From Metellina segmentata (taxonomy: Eukaryota > Arthropoda > Arachnida > Araneae > Tetragnathidae): a DNA stretch of 64,000 bases. A program made the position numbers and the translations under genes. The notes below the pieces were generated by a model. That model ran no database searches. It had not been told where the DNA came from and was given only the letters and a program-made list of their open reading frames with translations. The stretch covers positions 88,651,672 through 88,715,671 of the forward strand of contig OX375874.1 of NCBI GenBank assembly GCA_947359465.1. The letters are read 5' to 3'. Position 1 is the stretch's first letter, and every line of letters starts with the position of its first letter. Below are positions 25,901 to 33,803 of the stretch, piece after piece.

Positions 25901-28655
25901 AATTCTAAATTCCAATCTGCAATTTCAAAAATCAAATTTAATCCAAATTTTTTTTCGAAATTTTAATTGAAATTTAAATAAAGTGACAAATTTAAAAAAT
26001 TGTAACTTACAATCTGCTTTCCAAACTTATCCTAAAAATTTTGAAAATTAATAAAACAAGTCGATTTTATAAATCAAGAGCAAAATTCATATGCACCCAA
26101 CAATTTCAAAGACTGTCTAAATTTTAATTCCGTTCTACATTAAAAATAAAAGTGGAAAAGCGTATTTTCTTCCTTAACCAATCATGAGACCCGTTTATTA
26201 TCGTCAGGAGAAAATATCTAGGGTTGCCTTAAAACTAAGAAAAACGCGAAAACGGGTTACCACAATTGGCAATACATCGCTCGAAAGTTGTAACGTATCG
26301 GATGCTACATACCATCCCAAAAAAGTTTAATTTTACATGCTTTCAAAATTATTGTTTTGATTTGGTGTTGCCTTTTCTTATTAATGTTAGGTGTTGCCAT
26401 TTCCTTAGTAAAAGTGTTTTATTTATATTAGTGACAACCAGTAATATGTTATTTTATATCAGTGATATTATATTTACCAGTATATATTACTTCAAGTAAA
26501 TGTCTTCACCCGGGGCACAATGAAACATGTTTCATTGTACCCCATCTACAAGTGTTTCATTGTACCCCGTACTGAGGTTACTAACTAAAAAATTTTTTTC
26601 AAACTTTTAATATTTATTTTTTTAAATTTTGGTTTTGGAGGTATGAAGACAACAACACAAAGATAACAATGTGTAGAAAAAATAATTATTACATATAACA
26701 ATAAGGAAAAAGAAACAAAATTACTTTTAGTAAAGAAACTTACTTTCAATGGTGAAAAACCAATAATCCTCTATTGCTAATGTTGTAGAAGTGAGAATGT
26801 ATCCAAATCACATCAGTAATTGGAACATATAGTTGCATAACATATATATAAATTGCAACTTTCTGTGACAAATTTTACTGGTTTTAGAAGTAATGTTTCA
26901 TTGTACCCCGTCTTCCCCTATCTTAAAAAATATTAAATAAATGTTTTTCTTCACACAAACCTCGTTTTTCTTTTTCTTTCAATGGGTCACAATTATATAC
27001 TCGAAATCCATTCTCCATTCCACAAGCAAAACATCCTAAAGGAAATAAGAATTATGCATCAGGAAAAAAACAAATATAAATTACCCTTTGTTGACACCTT
27101 AAGTTAAAGTTTTGTGCCCAAGATAATAAAATAGATAACTTCTATGACATCTAGTATTTTGAGATCAGTGACAGTTGCATCCTAAGCCTAACCATGCAAG
27201 AGATAAGACAGAACGGCAATTAGCCAATAAATTGTTGAATATATTGTTCTATTTTTTTAGTGTAAATGAGAGATACAATTAAAGTGTTGAAAAGAGATAA
27301 GATAATTACTTCAATTAAAAATGTATTGTCATACGTAGTGGTGCTGGTCCTCTAGGAGGGAGAGAGAGGAGGATGAGAAGGGGTATATGCTGGAAGGGGA
27401 AGTGCATAAAAAGATCAGCGTGGGAGGAAGGAAGACTTTTTTTCTATGTACCAATGTTTATCTGTATTTGTTCGTTCAATAAAGTTTCATTTAAGAATGG
27501 AAAGTGTTTGCTCTACTTGTAAACAATAATGACAAGAAGTAGGACTGGATAGCTCGGAGTCCTACATAATAGGAATAAGTTAATATCATTATTCTAATTG
27601 CAACATATACTTCAGCTCAAAGGTTTGATAAACAATTGTAGCAAACAAATTACATACTTTTATAACAAAAAAACAGAACCAAACTGTTGTTAGTCCTAGG
27701 TAGGCGAAATTTTCTTAGCAAAACTTAAGTTCCATGTCATTTTATTCAAAATTAATAACTTCAAACTGAATGTTTAGGATTATGTAAAATGCATTAGAGT
27801 AAAAATGTATCAAAAAGCAGATGCAATTGTCTATGTATGTTGTATCCAACACGTAATGTACTTTTGTACAAAATTCAAGTTATACAAAGCAAATACTGTT
27901 TTAAAGTATGACAAACAATATTGTATTCTCGTCTCAATTTTTGGACCGCAGAATAGTTAATATTTCAAAAGATGAGACATTCTCTAGCATGAACGTGGGA
28001 AAGATAGACTTCAATTTTGGAAAACAAAGGGGTGTATCTGGATATTACACGATTTCTAAGGAATATCTTCCAAAGAAAATTGGAATTCTAAATCCTTTTT
28101 AGTTTAGACGCTTAAAAGAGATTGATAATTTAAAAAGTAGCTCTAAAATAAAATCTGAAGTGCTAATACACAACTAATTTTATCATGCTTTATCAACTAA
28201 TTTTAACATCAATTCCTCCCTTGAAACTGTAGAATTAATTTGGAAACATTTCAGCTTTAAACAAGTTTAGGAAATTAAGGTTTAACTGAATTTTGCATAA
28301 TCTATAAGAAAAAATCCGTTTTTATAAACGCTAGTTTCCGTAAGTGGACCAACAAAGAAAGCAACAGTTGTATTGATGGAGATCAGGAAAAATTAATCAG
28401 TTTACGTTTCTACGATCAATGCAAGAAAAACAGCGATTTATTTTTCCATATAAGCTTCTTTGTTTCATTTTATAATGCATTGTTTACAAAAGAAAATCAC
28501 TCAGTGCGATGTAGACTTAGTCGGCAAAAATAAATAACCAAAGAACGCAATAGCTCTTCCAAGCAACAACATAGATTGTGGGTATTACCTTGATCCTGGT
28601 TAAATCCGGCAAACAATAAGGAATTGCCATAAGGATTAGTTGGACCTAAATTCAT
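1845..28655 (-). CDS. WDR45B: WD-repeat PROPPIN protein, WDR45B/WIPI3-like; complete gene of 10 exons
   Basis: Spliced CDS of 1068 nt (355 residues plus stop): 28655-28589, 27035-26961, 12773-12672, 11908-11821, 10428-10334, 8829-8639, 8385-8300, 3872-3771, 3640-3519, 1984-1845. All introns are GT-AG and the phases join without a break. Start codon ATG at 28655, stop TGA at 1847-1845. PROPPINs are seven-bladed propellers that bind PI3P and PI(3,5)P2 on autophagic membranes; the signature LRRG loop is at residues 224-227. Stretches such as [19 protein letters not shown] and [10 protein letters not shown] are characteristic of the family. Human WIPI3 is about 344 residues, so the length fits. 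I favour WDR45B over WDR45 from remembered similarity; a phylogeny would settle the paralogue. No coding damage is seen although the introns hold at least six transposons. Confidence 0.92.
2141..2575. mobile_element. 435-bp MITE, hAT-like, in WDR45B intron 9
   Basis: Inverted ends AGGCCTCGAAATA (left) and TATTTCGAGCCCCGA (right) are flanked by the 8-bp direct repeat AGTAAACT (2133-2140 and 2576-2583). An 8-bp duplication is typical of hAT elements. There is no coding capacity. Inside are many GTGCAC or near-GTGCAC words and an inverted AGGTGCAC pair near 2170-2210, which could be transposase-binding sites. Confidence 0.7.
3519..3640 (-). CDS. WDR45B: WDR45B exon 9
   Basis: 122 nt; encodes [20 protein letters not shown] then [20 protein letters not shown]. 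The acceptor is TTTCAG and the donor GTGAGT. Confidence 0.93.
3771..3872 (-). CDS. WDR45B: WDR45B exon 8
   Basis: 102 nt; encodes [20 protein letters not shown] and [13 protein letters not shown]. The 5' side completes a split cysteine codon from exon 7. Confidence 0.93.
4979..5752 (-). mobile_element. Internally deleted mariner-like element nested in the Tigger
   Basis: Ends read CAGGGTGTCCTAAAAGTTTC on the left and, inverted, CATAGTGTCCTACAAGTTAT on the right. A minus-strand frame (5339-5109) joins a helix-turn-helix ([19 protein letters not shown]) directly to the C-terminal block [20 protein letters not shown]. The catalytic middle is therefore missing from that frame. It lies wholly inside the Tigger element and is the younger of the two. 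Confidence 0.65.
5753..6790 (-). pseudogene. Tigger-type DDE transposase relic
   Basis: Minus-strand reading gives [20 protein letters not shown] (about 6610-6543), typical of the Tigger/jerky DDE_1 transposase core. Downstream is an LIFLPPN...SII block (about 6340-6300), the family's conserved LPPN-QP(M/L)D region. The C-terminal piece (5984-5753) has [20 protein letters not shown]. Stops and frameshifts separate the pieces, so no functional protein is expected. Confidence 0.7.
8300..8385 (-). CDS. WDR45B: WDR45B exon 7 with LRRG lipid-binding loop
   Basis: 86 nt; encodes [20 protein letters not shown] then GANQANIY. The LRRG motif (residues 224-227) is the PROPPIN phosphoinositide-binding signature (family knowledge: two arginines each serve one lipid site). 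Confidence 0.95.
8639..8829 (-). CDS. WDR45B: WDR45B exon 6
   Basis: 191 nt, the longest exon; encodes [17 protein letters not shown] through [10 protein letters not shown] and ends in phase 0 at a GTAAAA donor. The two central blades are highly conserved. Confidence 0.95.
9040..10256 (-). mobile_element. Tc1-like transposon, copy A1, in WDR45B intron 5
   Basis: The right end at 10256 abuts TA and reads outward as CACTCACTG. The 10100-10256 stretch recurs inverted at 51637-51830, where it precedes the same transposase start. The left terminal repeat was not found and is probably lost or diverged. The transposase runs on the minus strand from ATG at 10007. Confidence 0.7.
9050..10007 (-). pseudogene. 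Tc1 transposase pseudogene (copy A1)
   Basis: Recognisable pieces in order: [18 protein letters not shown] (start), [11 protein letters not shown] (helix-turn-helix), [10 protein letters not shown] (first catalytic D), [15 protein letters not shown] (second D), [15 protein letters not shown] (E). All three catalytic residues survive but they sit in different frames. Tc1 transposases are about 340 residues and this region is of about that size. Antisense open frames here are shadows. Confidence 0.75.
10334..10428 (-). CDS. WDR45B: WDR45B exon 5
   Basis: 95 nt; encodes [20 protein letters not shown] and [11 protein letters not shown]. It lies just beyond the Tc1 relic (9040-10256) that occupies intron 5. 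Confidence 0.92.
10955..11400 (-). pseudogene. Tigger/jerky-type transposase C-terminal relic
   Basis: Minus-strand reading gives [16 protein letters not shown], a stop, then [19 protein letters not shown], matching the acidic C-terminal tail seen in Tigger/CENPB-like transposases (a DIxELL block). It lies in intron 4 of WDR45B. No inverted ends were identified, so this is an old fragment. Confidence 0.45.
11821..11908 (-). CDS. WDR45B: WDR45B exon 4
   Basis: 88 nt; encodes [20 protein letters not shown] and KAVKLRRD. The AG/A split arginine codon is completed by exon 5. The donor is GTAAGG. Confidence 0.92.
12672..12773 (-). CDS. WDR45B: WDR45B exon 3
   Basis: 102 nt; encodes [20 protein letters not shown] followed by [13 protein letters not shown], the most conserved N-terminal stretch of the family. 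Phases 1 in and 1 out match both neighbours. Confidence 0.93.
14369..14783. repeat. 83-bp tandem repeats in the LTR end
   Basis: Units begin at 14369, 14452, 14535, 14618 and 14701, exactly 83 bp apart, each with GGATG, TTGCAGTTGGTCC and ACCAGGAATGGCGT words. The last is partial, and a half unit precedes the first. The other LTR keeps units only at 21605, 21688 and 21771. Confidence 0.85.
14514..15277 (-). repeat. Gypsy 3' LTR (part shared with the 5' LTR)
   Basis: Matches the 5' LTR over its whole 764 bp as far as read. Sequence related to the 83-bp units continues beyond it to about 14310, so the true 3' LTR may extend to 14207. Confidence 0.88.
15278..16302 (-). other. Gypsy 3' non-coding region
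   Basis: About 1 kb between the pol stop and the 3' LTR. Short overlapping minus-strand frames (for example 15794-16222) are rich in F, V, C and L because the strand is rich in GT-type words. The sequence is made of degenerate GTAAACAAAT-like repeats. No envelope features (signal peptide, cleavage site, glycosylation pattern) were seen. Confidence 0.6.
16303..20124 (-). CDS. pol: Gypsy pol polyprotein (protease, reverse transcriptase, RNase H, integrase)
   Basis: About 1269 residues open, counted from the codon at 20112. Protease active site DSGA near residue 9. Reverse transcriptase with DFRELNKKV and the catalytic YVDD at 445-448. RNase H with YTDASNS (D594). Integrase with an HHCC zinc finger (CNSCMQ near 864) and a DDE triad at about D895, D952 and E988 (35 residues between the last two). 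Domain order RT-RH-IN identifies Ty3/Gypsy. There is no chromodomain motif; the C-terminus ends in a YNLRSR tail. The frame opens only at 20124, after TGA and TAA codons, so the protease lacks its start here. The upstream residues lie in another frame (20226-20087). Confidence 0.92.
20194..20233 (-). promoter_or_regulatory. -1 ribosomal frameshift signal at the gag/pol junction
   Basis: The minus strand reads the slippery heptamer TTTAAAC (20233-20227) as T TTA AAC in the gag frame, immediately followed by the gag stop TAA. Ten nucleotides later comes a perfect 7-bp stem, CCAACAG/CTGTTGG, with a 9-nt loop (20216-20194). The -1 frame then stays open to 20087 and leads into the protease. This is the classic heptamer-spacer-stem layout. 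Confidence 0.75.
20224..21261 (-). CDS. gag: Gypsy gag polyprotein
   Basis: 345 residues with no internal stop. The N-terminal two thirds is an Ty3-type capsid-like region ([33 protein letters not shown]). The C-terminal part has one zinc knuckle, [14 protein letters not shown] (CX2CX4HX4C), in a basic, Gln-rich tail. Gag forms the particle and binds element RNA. It ends with UAA directly after a UUUAAAC heptamer, so pol is probably made by -1 frameshifting. Confidence 0.9.
   Translation of the reverse strand: MKSPLLITKMTTNQVRQNGQVMDEERVVGTFVAEGGLSADKINLLPLFNDGSSSGNVREFLAECKELAGHFKWSDQDLFLATKLRLRGEAKALVREQKHSVTDFKSLEKTLLDRYTNRPDLSLAVHEFFSFKQPNTMPVAVFLAKADSLSFKAFSTGDGDHQIEEQYRNRMLRSMLLSNFCPEIRRGVLSANPQSIDQVKEIALREERAWMSCKAETAHAETNPFHQSTPLFTAQAQPSEQSKILELVESLSNQVKDLSAEVSRLREERPRAPQQRGETRKCYNCGIMGHLSRDCREARNTGLSPRQQPNRLRPFSYRENVNNYPQVPPRQRYQGPPSQQHRNLN
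21301..21371. repeat. 25-bp tandem repeats in the Gypsy leader
   Basis: CATACAAAACTTAATCTAAA recurs at 21301, 21326 and 21351 with a 25-bp period, between the gag start and the 5' LTR. It is part of the untranslated leader. Confidence 0.8.
21584..22347 (-). repeat. Gypsy 5' LTR
   Basis: 764 bp, starting TGTTGGG on the minus strand with TATAAA 8 nt in. It matches 14514-15277 at a constant offset of 7070. It contains two full 83-bp tandem units at its far end. A frame of 131 codons inside it is present identically in both LTRs and is not considered a gene. Confidence 0.88.
22863..23098. repeat. Subterminal transposase-site-like iterons, left end
   Basis: GGGTACAATGAAACA at 22863 (+), 23038-23052 (inverted), 23062 (+) and 23084 (+). 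Confidence 0.8.
23650..24400 (-). pseudogene. pogo-like DDE_1 transposase relic
   Basis: Minus-strand pieces in order: [33 protein letters not shown] (about 24290-24230), [37 protein letters not shown] (23955-23905) and [12 protein letters not shown] (about 23795-23760). The [20 protein letters not shown] and TGIWPFN blocks are hallmarks of pogo-type transposases. Frames change between pieces and the N-terminal DNA-binding half is not visible, so the copy is dead. Confidence 0.75.
24466..24580. mobile_element. Partial copy of the 203-bp hAT-type MITE
   Basis: Starts with GGTGGAGTGGT and contains GCCAAATCAAGATGGCGGCC, both present in the complete MITE at 34761-34963. The right inverted end is missing or too diverged to see. 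Confidence 0.5.
25262..25289. other. GC-rich perfect-arm hairpin inside the pogo element
   Basis: Arms CCTCGCCGCCCC and GGGG-C-CGGCGAGG pair over 12 bp with a TCC loop and one bulged C, in a GC island within very AT-rich DNA. The role is unknown. Confidence 0.5.
26513..26908. repeat. Subterminal iterons, right end
   Basis: The same 15-mer at 26513 (one mismatch, +), 26528, 26553 and 26894 (all inverted), bringing the total to eight copies in the element. Confidence 0.8.
26961..27035 (-). CDS. WDR45B: WDR45B exon 2
   Basis: 75 nt between a TTTAG acceptor and a GTTTGT donor; encodes [18 protein letters not shown] and a KEKEKR tail, the start of propeller blade 1. The donor is only about 43 bp from the end of the pogo-like element in intron 2. 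Confidence 0.92.
28589..28655 (-). CDS. WDR45B: WDR45B exon 1 (coding part)
   Basis: Begins with ATG at 28655 and encodes [10 protein letters not shown] and 12 further residues, ending in phase 1 at a GTAATA donor. The phase joins exon 2 to complete a glycine codon. The 5' UTR extent is unknown. Confidence 0.9.
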
Positions 28656-28742
28656 AATTGCACTATGTTCGCAGCAAAGTTTTGATTAGTTTGACAATCA
28701 ACACGTCCACCATCACATCCAGTGGCAGCCCCCTTTTTCTGC

Positions 28743-28780
28743 TATCGATAATCCGTATTGTCTTTTTCGATTTATCGATA
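28743..28780. promoter_or_regulatory. Pair of TATCGATA octamers upstream of WDR45B
   Basis: Perfect TATCGATA at 28743-28750 and again at 28773-28780, 30 bp apart, 88-125 bp upstream of the WDR45B ATG. In Drosophila this palindrome is the DRE bound by DREF in housekeeping promoters. Its use as a promoter element here is inferred from position only. Confidence 0.4.
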
Positions 28781-28799
28781 GATACCGATTCTACATTAT

Positions 28800-31500
28800 T
28801 ATTTCGATATAATTCTTCATATCGTGTTTTTCGCTATTACGCAGAAAGAAGGACCAGACAACGTTTCTTATTTCTGATGCAATCTATCGCAAGAAACAAA
28901 ATAAGTAGTCAATGTGTGTCATTCAATCTTCCTAAAACAACTGAAAATGTAAAAATGTCTCGCAGACGTGTTCTAGCCATGTATCCATAACCATTCGCAC
29001 TGTTACTTTCGGTTTCGTTATTCGCATTGTATAAATACGCTTTCACGATAAAATAAACTTACGATGGAAAACTCGCGACAAATTTTTTTTCGACACACAT
29101 GGATTTCCTTTGTTATGTTAAATATTCATACGGAGTTTAAAAAGATTTTCTTTCGGAAAGATTCTGATTTCTCCTCTTTTTTTTGCCTGTTTAATGTTTG
29201 CAATAAGTACAATTTTAACAGACAGTAGGTAATAAATGTGACAAAAATACATCAACTGACAAAAATCGTATTTTACAATGTAATTAGAAATAAGAATGTT
29301 TTAAATATAGCTATAATATTTGTTTACAAATATTTTAATTATAATTTTTTAAGAATTTTGAAATGAACATTTAAATATAATTTAGCAATATAATTTTATA
29401 TTTTTAAATATTTTTTTCACTTAATTTTTTAAAATAAAATTATGGTGCTAATAAAAGTGAAAGAAATGTTAAACGTAGATAAAACTAATTGAAATAAACA
29501 AAATTAGGAAGACCAAGAAATGAATATCTTGGAGTTTATAATTGAAAATCTTCTAAAAAAAAGGTCGCGTTTTTACAGTGTGTTCGTCAATAAGCTAAGT
29601 GCTATAGCTCATCAGCTGAGTTTCCAAGATAAGAGGTAATTAAATCTTATTTTTCTGTACCATCTGCCTACTTAATGGAACATAATTTTAATAATAATTA
29701 AGAACAGAGCATTAGTTTTGTTCCTATAAATCCCTTGTCAGATCCCTTGTCAGACCAACTAGCTTGGAAAACAGTTGTATTCAAACAAATCTTTAAATTT
29801 AATAATTCATTTGGTGTTTGTGCCTTTTAGGAGCAATCATTCAAGTTTTATCTTTTGATATCAACTTTATATCTTAGAGTTCACACGAGATAATCTGCTA
29901 TGCTGTTGACCTTGCTTTTGTGAAGCTATATATTAAATTTTAAGAGCTTTAATAAATAATTGTTAGTGCATTGAAATCGAATATGTTTGCTACCTATAAT
30001 TACTCCATACCGTTACTGTAGGAAAAACAATGTTCTTTTCTGCCAAACACTGAATTTCGTTTATTGCAATAGAAACGTGATAATTAGTCTCAAAAATATA
30101 TTTCCCCCTTTGGTAGTATTTAAAATTCACAGTATCTTTAACTTTAATATTTGCTGGTTTTATTTAATATCTTTACTCTATTCGATATGAGAGACACTTT
30201 CTGCCAAGTGATCTCACCATGGCTTGTTTTTTCATACAAATCCGGTATAGCTTCAGCGTACGTTTACGCGGTGGCAACGGCCTTGGCGGGGTTTTTTTGC
30301 TCACTTTTAGTAGCGAGATATGGCAGGTTAAGGCAACCCGTCTGTGTTTAAGGTTATTGTGGTTTTCATGGCAACCTCGGCATAAGGAAATTTCTATTTA
30401 ACATAATTTCTATTACATAAATTTTAATTTTGAATATTCTAGAAAGTTCTTTCAAAATCCGTTAAACTGTCGTTTGATTTCATTGGTTCGTTTGAAAATT
30501 TGTCTTTGATTCCATTGGTTATTTTAATTTTAAACTATCATTTGATTTCAATTTGATCCTTTTTAATTTTTTTTTTTCAATTTCATTTGTTCTTTTAATT
30601 TTATTGTTTTTTTTCGCCACTTGTGGAATTTTCTTTAATTTTAAGTTATGTCACGATACAGTGCTGTTGTCTCTGGTTGTATTTTATATATTTTATTTAC
30701 ATATATTTAAATTATTTTCGTATGAAATATATTTTTGAAACGCTTACTGAAGCTGTACCACAATTTCAACACCAGTAAAAATTCCAAACAACGAATTCCG
30801 AATTGATGTATGACGGTTGATAAATCAAGACCGATTAAATGTCAAACATTGCCAAAAGGGCAATAAACAACATTTTGAGGTAAACCCTATATGTATCATG
30901 TGAGAACATTCGGACATGAGAAGTAAAATCTTCACAGATCATTCGGTTTGTTTGTCCCTTGAAAATCCCTCCCATGCAAATTTATTTGTTTTAAATTAGT
31001 TATGAATCCAAACAGCGTCGTTTGCAATATGTTGAACTGTTCGTATTAAAAAAAATTCCGGTTAGCAAGTTTTATATTTTATTCAATGCTTTTTATGAAA
31101 GAACACTATTTTTAGTCAATGCTTTCAAACATCGAATTTTAGCCACTCAGATTAAGTTTGTTTATTAGAAACTATGTCTTTCATTTTTATGCATCTTAAT
31201 CAGAGAAAATTTGCATGTCCTTTTATATTGAATTAGCAAACTAAATTTTCATAGAAAATTGGTAACTCTCTGCAAAATATGCGATTTTTTTTGGATTTGT
31301 GTCTTTAAATATTATCTGCGGCTAAAAAATTAAGTTAAACCATGGATTTTAAAATAAATTCAAAAATAAATAGGCCTGGGTAACTCGGATATTCTTGTCT
31401 GTGGTCTGATATTCTTATATATAATTGGTTCTTTGGAACTGGTCCGTCATTTTCATGAAGATGGCAATTCATTTTTAACAAAAGAGGCAATTGGTAATTC
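28800..31500. other. 5' flank of WDR45B, no supported gene
   Basis: AT-rich intergenic DNA. Imperfect repeats of TTTGATTTCATTGGTT-like words occur at 30465-30600. A more GC-rich patch lies at 30215-30390. Short open frames here show no recognisable protein. Confidence 0.5.
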
Positions 31501-31510
31501 GGTAATTTTT

Positions 31511-31640
31511 TAATTAACGTACTAGAGCAACACTACGGGCTATTGACAACTGTCAGTACGGATCAATCCCCTTAGAGAAAGATCCGAGAACAACACCACG
31601 TAATTTTGAATCACGGTCAGCAACAAAAGGGGCAGACCAA
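31511..31640 (-). mobile_element. SINE fragment
   Basis: The minus-strand 3' half of the tRNA-derived SINE described at 40058: ACTAGAGCAACAC, CGGGCTATTGAC, GGATCAATCCC and AATCACGGTCAG words appear in the same order. Confidence 0.6.
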
Positions 31641-33803
31641 CAAGCGAAAATGGAAAAAGCAGAGCAATTAGTGTGTTGTCCTTACTGTGACGCTTTCTTA
31701 ACTGTTTGGATCCTGGACAAGCCCAACACCTCAAGCTAACAGAACATGCTTTCATGTTTTCTGCTGATAAATGTCAGACACATAGCCTGCATTGTAATAA
31801 GAAGATATGCGGTCTATTGATTAGTGGATGCTTAAGAGCAGTGATTTATATCTATCAAAGTTTGCAATAAATCTTGACATTTCTTATTGTATTTAGTGAA
31901 TACGGAAATGGAATATAACCATCATTAGATTTTTTTCCATAGAAAAGAGGATTTTCTCGACTTGGCTCGTCAGCTGATCATTCATCTCAATCTGTATCTT
32001 AAGTTGAATAAAAATTGTTTGATAATCGGTCTTATATTAGATAGGTAAAAATCGAACCAAAATTTTCTTCTTCCTGTTTTCAACATCGGTTAACACGGAA
32101 TTGAATTCGAAACAAACATACTATAGTTAAATACGCACTCTAATTTGTTATACCCATATAACGCATTATAAGGGCATAATAAAGTGATAAGTGTTGTTGG
32201 TACAACTTTATAGTTCTATGTTGTTCTGTGTGGTAATCGTAACTCCAGAGGATTAATTCTCGAGTATGTATGGTCTTTGAACTGAGTGATAACTTGACAA
32301 TAAAAATTTTACTGTGCACCGTAGATAAAAATACAACCAAAATTTTATTCTTCCTGTTTTTAACATCGGTTCACACGGAATTTTTTAAATTGGAAATACG
32401 GAATTCAGTTCGAATCAGTTAAAACATATTATAGTTAATACGGACACCACTTTGTTATGCCCATACAACGCATTATAAGTGCATAATAAAGTCGATAGTG
32501 TTGTTCGTACAGCGTTATAGTTGTATATTGTTCTGTATGGTAATCGTAACATCAATAGATTAAATCTGATTGATAACTTCACAGTAAAAATTGAACTGCG
32601 CACACATTTTCTTTCAGACTTATAAATGCTCACTTGCAACAATAACAAAGATATCATAAACTCGGAAAACCATTTTCATAGCAGCAACAGCATGATTGCA
32701 TACACCAAGATATATAAACTTCCACTATCAAAATTTTGATTCTCCTGACGGCTTCACTGCCGATATCGCTGTCACAGGAAAATTACTACAGTATGCTTTT
32801 TCCGCAAGGCTCTGATCTCGCTTTCTTCTTTCCGTTTTCCCATAAGTCGGTTTTACGGCAACACTTACTCTTTAGGGGAGAAGCCACAATACTCCCCAAT
32901 TGTTAACCTATGTGAAAATTTCCAAAATATCGATTTCTTACTGAGATATCAAATTATGGACATCAGTCTCAGAAACATTTTGAAACCAAGCCCATAAAAG
33001 GAACATTTAAAGTTGAAATTAGCATTTTGAGACTGAAATGCTCGTACTTCACAATGTAAAATATAAAATTTGATTATGGGAAGTAATGTGGACTGAAGCC
33101 ACCTTCGATAACCAAAAACTCGGATAATGCGGTCATAGTAACACAAAACTAGAATAATGTGAAATGTTTCTACCTCACAAACTATTGCAACTGAACGGTT
33201 CATAAAGCTGGGATTAAGGGAGGAGGGTAATCTATATTAACCTTTAACTGCTGTCATGGGTCTCACAGACCCCGAGTCAATTTTGACAAGTCGTTTCCAC
33301 CCCTTAAAGTGAATATTGGTCCCTGTCCTATTCAGTACCTTCCTACTACGTCCAACAGAAGACACATTCTAAGACTGGTTTGGCTGCCCAATCTATTTTG
33401 TGTTTCACACTATTTGCATTTCAAGCTTGGTCTCTTAGACCCCTTTACAGCATTCGCGTTACCGTTCTTGTTGAATGAAATCGTCTAATTTGGAGTAGGG
33501 AATTTCGAATGAAGATGAAGACATTTTAAGTGCGTCTTCACAAGAAGAATATTTCTACGGAAAAAATAAATAACCTCAAATGGGATGGCAGGGGTGGAAT
33601 CTACATAGTTTTACACAACATGGTTTTACAGTTTCCAGGGTTGAAACGTCCTGCAAAATTAGGTCCGAAAGCTGAGCCTGAAAAGACATGGAATCTAAAC
33701 TTATATAGAAATATAAAATGTTTTTCATGTTAAGAATCGAATTATCTAAATTTAAAATGTATAAATAATAATTATCTAAAGAATCTTTCATTAATATACT
33801 ATA

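Larger units (their letters stand above)
22853..26918 (-). mobile_element. 4.07-kb pogo/Tigger-like DNA transposon in WDR45B intron 2
   Basis: Ends GGGGAAGACTGGGTACAATG (22853) and the inverted counterpart ending GTCTTCCCC (26918) are each bounded by TA (22851-22852, 26919-26920). A 15-bp core, GGGTACAATGAAACA, occurs four times near each end. The minus strand carries a degraded DDE_1 transposase. The interior also holds a partial MITE (24466-24580), long A-rich runs (24720-24830) and a GC-rich hairpin. The remainder, 24600-26500, has no recognised gene. Confidence 0.85.

Noticed and set aside
27329..27566. Possible solo LTR (TG...CA, AATAAA near 27479)
   Set aside because: No matching flanking duplication and no second copy in the window; the evidence is too thin to list.
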